Source: Terfezia claveryi
Taxonomy: Eukaryota > Ascomycota > Pezizomycetes > Pezizales > Pezizaceae
Reading direction: 5' to 3'
Length of the DNA stretch: 64,000 nucleotides
Assembly (NCBI GenBank): GCA_015179025.1
Contig: WHUX01000019.1
Location: 372,001-436,000 of the forward strand
Below, piece by piece: positions 59,064-64,000 of this stretch (positions within the stretch are counted from its first letter, which is position 1; every line of letters starts with the position of its first letter). Position numbers and translations under genes: made by a program. The notes below the pieces were generated by a model. That model was not told the DNA's origin and searched no databases. It saw nothing but the letters and a program-made list of their open reading frames with translations.

Positions 59064-59819
59064 GAAGACACTTAAGGCTTCATTTCTATACGCTGCCAAC
59101 CCAGGACGGCACGAGCGCGCACCACGAAAGAGAGCGCCTATTTTTGTGTTGGTGAGGAGTGTTGTACGATATTTTGGCCGAACGTTTGCGGGGATGGTGA
59201 CCAGAGGTGGAGGATGTAATGCGCGGTTGTGGTTTCCCCCACCGCCGCTTTCGGTTCTTGTGGGGTTGGTGTATTTGTGATGCTCATCTTGCTTTTCTGT
59301 GGTTGGTTCGTTGGTTCTGCGGGGGCAAGGATACATATGCGATTGCTAAGCGGGCGCTACTGTTGTTCCTATATTGGCTTTTCAAGTCTGATGGTTGTTA
59401 TGGGCTGTTTACAGATGATACCCATTCTGTTTGTTTGTTAACCTTCGGTTATATCGCTTGATAAATGATGAAAAAAAAAAGCATATTAGCATAACCTTCT
59501 ACCCGGCTTTGACCAACGGACAAGTGGTTCGGCCATTCCGCATGAGGCGTATTGTAACAGCCTTAGCCAGGCTAGGCATCATCCAGCTAATATCAATTCT
59601 CTATAATTTACTATTCCTCCTCCTCCCTTACTCCTCTATACCCCACACAAAAGAAATATACACAAAAACTCATTTATTCCCCCTCCGGTCTCCAAGGGCA
59701 TCAAACACAATGATATTTATTTTTTTTATACTGATGATGACGATGTATTTATGATATAATGGTAGTATGTAAGGAGCGAGCTGATTTACGATGTTGGGTT
59801 GGGGTGTGTTTTTGGTGGT
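59064..59819. other. Convergent 3' region of MOB1 and ATP5
   Basis: Holds the 3' UTRs of both genes. ORFs 59207-59461 and 59431-59754 are T-rich and lack family features. Nothing else seen. Confidence 0.45.
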
Positions 59820-60793
59820 TTACAAAGCATCAGTGAGTAATTTGTTCAACTTTGCCATCTTGCTTGAGACGGAGAGGTCGATGGTCCTGTCACCAATTTC
59901 GACGACAAGGCCGCCAACAATTTCGGTATCAACCTATGGGGTGGGATGTGAGTAAGGGCTACAGATAATTGGTGGAAGAAAATATGTAATAGTGGGGAAT
60001 GGGAACAAGATGGTGATGTGTGTTAATATGGGTGCGTACCTTGTTAGAAACCCTGAGTTTCTGACCCTGTCCAATGAATGCAGACTTTGAGATAGCAGAT
60101 TCGAGGCGCTGGAGTGTTCTGGAATCGAGAGGCTGTTGGAGTTGGTGTCAGTATTTCACTCCACAATGGCCCATGCCACTCAGAATTTCTCCTCCATCTA
60201 ATATCAAAATCCCGCAAACCCCCCCCCCCCCCCAAACAGCGCTTCCAATATAAAAAAAATCGTAATTCGTACCTGAGCACTGGTGACAATAGCTTCCACC
60301 TCTCCCTTATGCGCCTTCATCAACACCTCAAATTTGTCAATCACAGATTTCAACAATCCAAGCCTGTTGTTTTCGGCCAAAATCTGCAGGAAGTTCCCAA
60401 TGTTCTTGTCTCCACCAATGAGCTTCTGGAGCTCAGTGACTATAGCGCTTTTGGCTTGCGGGTCAAGTGTGGGGGATGCAATGATCTGATTGAGCTTTAG
60501 ATCTTTCTCGAGGGTGGCTTTGAGCTGTTGGAGGTTCTTGTCGACCGTGTCGAGGGCGTTAGTTTTAGCGGAAGCGGTGTACTATTTCCCGGTATTAGTG
60601 AGTGGTATAGTCGACTGAGAAGCCTAGCTCACATGGGAGGAGAGGGTAGAGGTACCAAGGCAGACGCATATGTACCGTCAATCCCGAATAATTGCACTGG
60701 GGGCTTAACGCTATTACTGGCCGCAGCGACGGCGTAGCTTCGGGCGAAACCCGCCCTAGGGATGGCGGAGCGGGCGAAACGAGCTGCAAACAT
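59820..60793 (-). CDS. ATP5: ATP synthase subunit 5 (OSCP)
   Basis: Peripheral-stalk subunit of mitochondrial F1Fo ATP synthase. Exons 60793-60656, 60581-60273, 60132-60040 and 59933-59820 are all in phase 0 and give 217 aa. MFAARFARSAIPRAGFARSY is a presequence. Then PPVQLFGIDGTYASALYTAS, SAIVTELQKLIGGDKNIGNF, LQILAENNRLGLLKSVIDKF, and the conserved C-terminal DTEIVGGLVVEIGDRTIDLS. The second intron contains a 14-15 bp C-run near 60218-60232, a likely length-variable tract. Confidence 0.95.
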
Positions 60794-63700
60794 TTTGGGG
60801 ATGGGTGAGTGAAGAGAGTGAGGTGGTGCAATTGTCTACAATTGAGGTATGCGTGACCGGAGGTGGAGATAGCCGAGATATTTTGACGTTGCAGGTTGCG
60901 CTAGCTTGATTGCGAAGGGGTTGACTAAGCATGGTTCTTGGTGAAGTGCGGGCAGTGGGGTTGAGGGTAATCAAGTTTCATGGTCATGAATCATTGAGAT
61001 TCGCGGTCAACTCAGCACATGAATTTTGCGCAAATCCTGCCTCAGGCTGTAGGCACGTATCAACATGATTATGGCAAGATGGTCATAGTAAGGCAGAAAT
61101 ATGAGGTGAGACTCCCACTGTGGAGCTGATCATGCTTTTCATATTGGGCTCTTTGCAAATTCTGCTTCCTGTAGTTTTGTCACCCTGTTTGAGAAATATC
61201 ATATATAAACATAGCCCACCTCAAATGCAATACCTCTTTAGCCTTGTTGCGGTATTATCGCCTAGCCTTGTAACTGCTCTTATGACAGTAAGTATTTGAA
61301 AGACGTCCCCGAGACCATGATACCTCGGGGGAAGACAATAAAGACCTATATTTGCCATTAAGAATTATCATTAGGCTCTATATTCTCAAGCGGATGCAAT
61401 CCCCTGTCACCGTATCTGAGGTTATGGAAATTTTGTTATCTATGTATTTATTGACAAACAGATGTGGAGATCTACTTATACTGGGATCCAGAAACGATCG
61501 GGCTAACAAACGATTTTTAAATGGATGTAAACAGAATCCTAGTCTGGTTGCAACACCAACCGGACCAACTCTATTCTAACTTCGACTACCAAACGATTGT
61601 GGCGCAGAAACCAAGCCTCATATTCAGTTTGAAGTTGGAACTTTCTCAAATACAACCACAAAACTTCATTAAACATTAATCCCATATCCCAAAAAAATCA
61701 AGACATATCAACAACATAATAAGTCACGAGACTCATATTTCACCATCATTACAGAATGGGAAACTTGGTATCTTCACCGCTCACTTCGGTAAATTTGTGT
61801 AGGTTGGCGTCGACTGATGGTAATCGAGAAGTTACCCTGAACTCACCATTGGGTCTAAGTACTTAATCTGATCACATAAATTAACAAAATTGATACAACT
61901 GGAACTTTAGCTTCAGCCCTATCATAAGCCTAAACTCTATGTGAATTATAGTAAACATTGTATAGAAAATTCACATTTTTGAGAATAAAGAATAGTTAAT
62001 GCAAGCTATATTGCTTTGCTTATTATATCTTAAATTGAATATTAAAGAAAACTCTATTTGCTTTTGGTGGTTTGCTTAGTACTTACTATAGTATTTCTCA
62101 TGTTAGATGAATGGAGACTCCTGCATCATTCTGTCCATCACGAATAGGATTTGATCTGGTTATGGGTCCTAGCTAATACATGGTTTTGTAACAGTCCCTA
62201 ACAGTTGTTGAATTAGAGATCTCAAAGCACCATCTATACCCCAGAGGCTACCTCAATAGGCCCTCAATAGGCCACCTCAATATGCCAACTCTATAATAGC
62301 CCTATGAAATAAGATACGCTCGACTATATGCTATCTTGGCATTACATCCACTCCAGTGGAACGAACCCAAAGGTGTTAGCATGCGACATGCATATGTGTG
62401 CATTAACTTGTGTCCAGACGTTACACATATCATTACAGTACTAGCTGGGTAAGCAGGATGGCCCTTGTAACAAAGCATTTCTCCAGAACTTGCTAGACAT
62501 TGTCCAACGCTACTCTGCAACTTCGAAGGCTACATGCTGTCTCTAGAAGATCAGAGAGAAATCAATCGAGGTGAAACTTGCTGTCTCTTTGTCCCTGTAG
62601 GGAGAAACCCAGAAATGGCAAATTGGGCGGACATGGTCTGAGACCAAGAGATCCAAATATGGCACACCGGGCAAAACTGTGGAAGGATAAAAGAGCAGGA
62701 AATTGTCGGCTGGAGTAAGGGTTTTTCTTTCTTTTTCTTTCTTTAGAGTACTAGAACCATAGCATCAAGGCTATAGCGATCTCTAGAAAACTCTTTTATT
62801 ATCACTTTGAATACACGCACTCTACTCTCTTCACGATTCCTCCGCTTAATAACCTCGTAAGCTTACAGTCCCACCATCCACCACCATAGAGGGAGAGTTA
62901 TTCCTCTACTGGCGTCAGCTGGGCGTAGATTCATCGGATTAATACATACCGTTAGGATCTGGTTTTTTTACTTCAAACCAGCTGTCATGGCCCAGCACGG
63001 TACAGATTTGCACGGAGGCGTTAAATAAATACTATAGTTCCGCATACCAGAGCAGGAGAACTTCCCGACTGTTCCAATGAAAACTGCCGAGACTGGCCCC
63101 GCCTTGGAATCAACCGTATCAATCGGTTAGGCGCAAATTTAAAATCAGGAGTTTGAGTGAGAAGATTATACCAGCGCGTTGCATTAGTTACCCTGAGTTA
63201 CATGCTTTTAATTATCCTCCTTGCTGCCAGCATCCCCATGACTGAGATTAAGCGAGAGGAGAGCGCTTTGTTATGGCTCATACAAGCTTTTCCAACGCCT
63301 CTTCGATTATTTACTCTCTCTTGTTCACGCGGACGGCCACATATTGCCTGTCCTGATATTCACTAAAGAGACGTTTCCAAACGCATAATGAAGTATTTAA
63401 AGTGAGCGAACCTTGAAGCTGAATATGATTGTCTTCTTTCTTTGATGTTTTGAGGATACCATTATATGTCAATGGAGGTGCAGGGGATAGACCCCGCCGA
63501 GTTAGCAGGTAAGATAGATTCCTCCAGAGTAAATTATCCACAAAGCGATCGAGGTAGCAGATGGTAAACAGTGGCCCAAGTGTTGATAAAGATAGCAAAG
63601 ATGAGAGTACTATGAGTCCCAGGATACATAACAGCACAACTATTCATGGGATTCAACCTTAGGGTAAGAATCGAATCGAGAGCATACAATTGGCCTGGTG

Positions 63701-64000
63701 TTGGAGGATTAAGTGGGAGAATGGAAGGATGTGAAAACTAAGATTCATGGATATAGTCTTGTCGAAAGTATTGCTCAGGAATTACGTTCGCAAGAATATG
63801 TCGATGTTCCACATAATGGATCTGAAAGGCAAAAGTCCAGAGCTGAGCCTATGGGCCATTCCGGAAAATTACATGCGAAAAGGCATAGCGCAGAGCTCCT
63901 CTTCGAGGTTTCAGTTCTACGTATCATGGCGAGCCATAGAGATGAAGATGGAATGAATTGAATTCTATTACATTACAATAGTTGTTCCCGCAAAATACCC
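60794..64000. other. Spacer to the window end, no supported gene
   Basis: One TAGTCTGGTTG repeat lies at 61540, and a small internal duplication of CCTCAATAGGCC is near 62247-62275. ORFs at 61352-61579, 63157-63366, 63311-63637 and 63713-63961 are short and without recognisable motifs; some may be remnants of mobile elements. No RNA genes seen. Confidence 0.4.

Noticed and set aside
63713..63961. Two overlapping ORFs at the window end
   Set aside because: Neither frame shows a recognisable domain; they may continue outside, but nothing in view supports a gene.

Overview
The window is nuclear DNA of a filamentous ascomycete (Pezizomycotina). The evidence is many multi-exon genes with 50-95 bp introns, GT-AG ends and GCTAAC-like branch sites just upstream of the acceptor, and gene families typical of that group: purine hydroxylase, a Ypd1-type phosphorelay protein, an RDS2/AcuM zinc-cluster factor, Fta7/CENP-Q and Get2. 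A repeat-rich lineage such as Pezizomycetes would fit, but that is inference. Most gene models below were built by joining exons by hand at splice sites and checking that the reading frame and family motifs run through.

Layout. 1-2308: 5' part of xanthine dehydrogenase (minus). 2309-4076: repeat-rich spacer. 4077-4966: Ypd1-like HPt protein with an unusual tandem-repeat insert (minus). 4967-7557: spacer. 7558-9205: mitochondrial aspartate aminotransferase containing 3-nt and 10-nt exons (minus). 9706-12218: SEC6 (minus), divergent from mitoribosomal uL30m at 12508-12780 (plus). 12996-14047: unrecognised coiled-coil/basic protein (minus). 14682-15502: ISA1 (minus). 16378-18166: multi-pass, possibly GPCR-like membrane protein (plus). 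18167-21679: spacer with a MITE and a degenerate DDE integrase. 21680-24432: ARMH3/DUF1741 family gene (minus). 24586-24743: second MITE copy. 24935-29295: SEC31 (minus). 29.5-30.6 kb: uncertain small genes. 31116-~32356: TMEM135-like membrane protein (minus). 32.4-37.6 kb: spacer. 37593-38944: bHLH factor (plus). 38945-43872: transposon graveyard with a Tc1/mariner relic. 43873-45321: GET2 (plus). 47571-48841: CENP-Q/Fta7 (minus), divergent from mitoribosomal MRP49 at 49526-50303 (plus). 50304-55678: low-complexity spacer. 55679-57506: RDS2/AcuM-type factor. 58023-59063: MOB1. 59820-60793: ATP5/OSCP (minus). 60794-64000: no convincing gene.

Functionally this is a scatter of unrelated housekeeping genes: secretion (SEC6, SEC31, GET2, possibly ARMH3), mitochondria (AAT, uL30m, ISA1, MRP49, ATP5), carbon and nitrogen metabolism (XDH, RDS2/AcuM, AAT) and cell division (MOB1, CENP-Q). 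No biosynthetic cluster is visible.

The strongest unexplained signals are: (i) a short dispersed repeat with core TAGTCTGGTTGG, seen at least 25 times in both orientations and confined to spacers; (ii) a 22-residue tandem repeat array inserted into a Ypd1-type protein; (iii) consecutive micro-exons in the aminotransferase gene; (iv) TA-flanked MITEs, one abutting a TAGTCTGG element.
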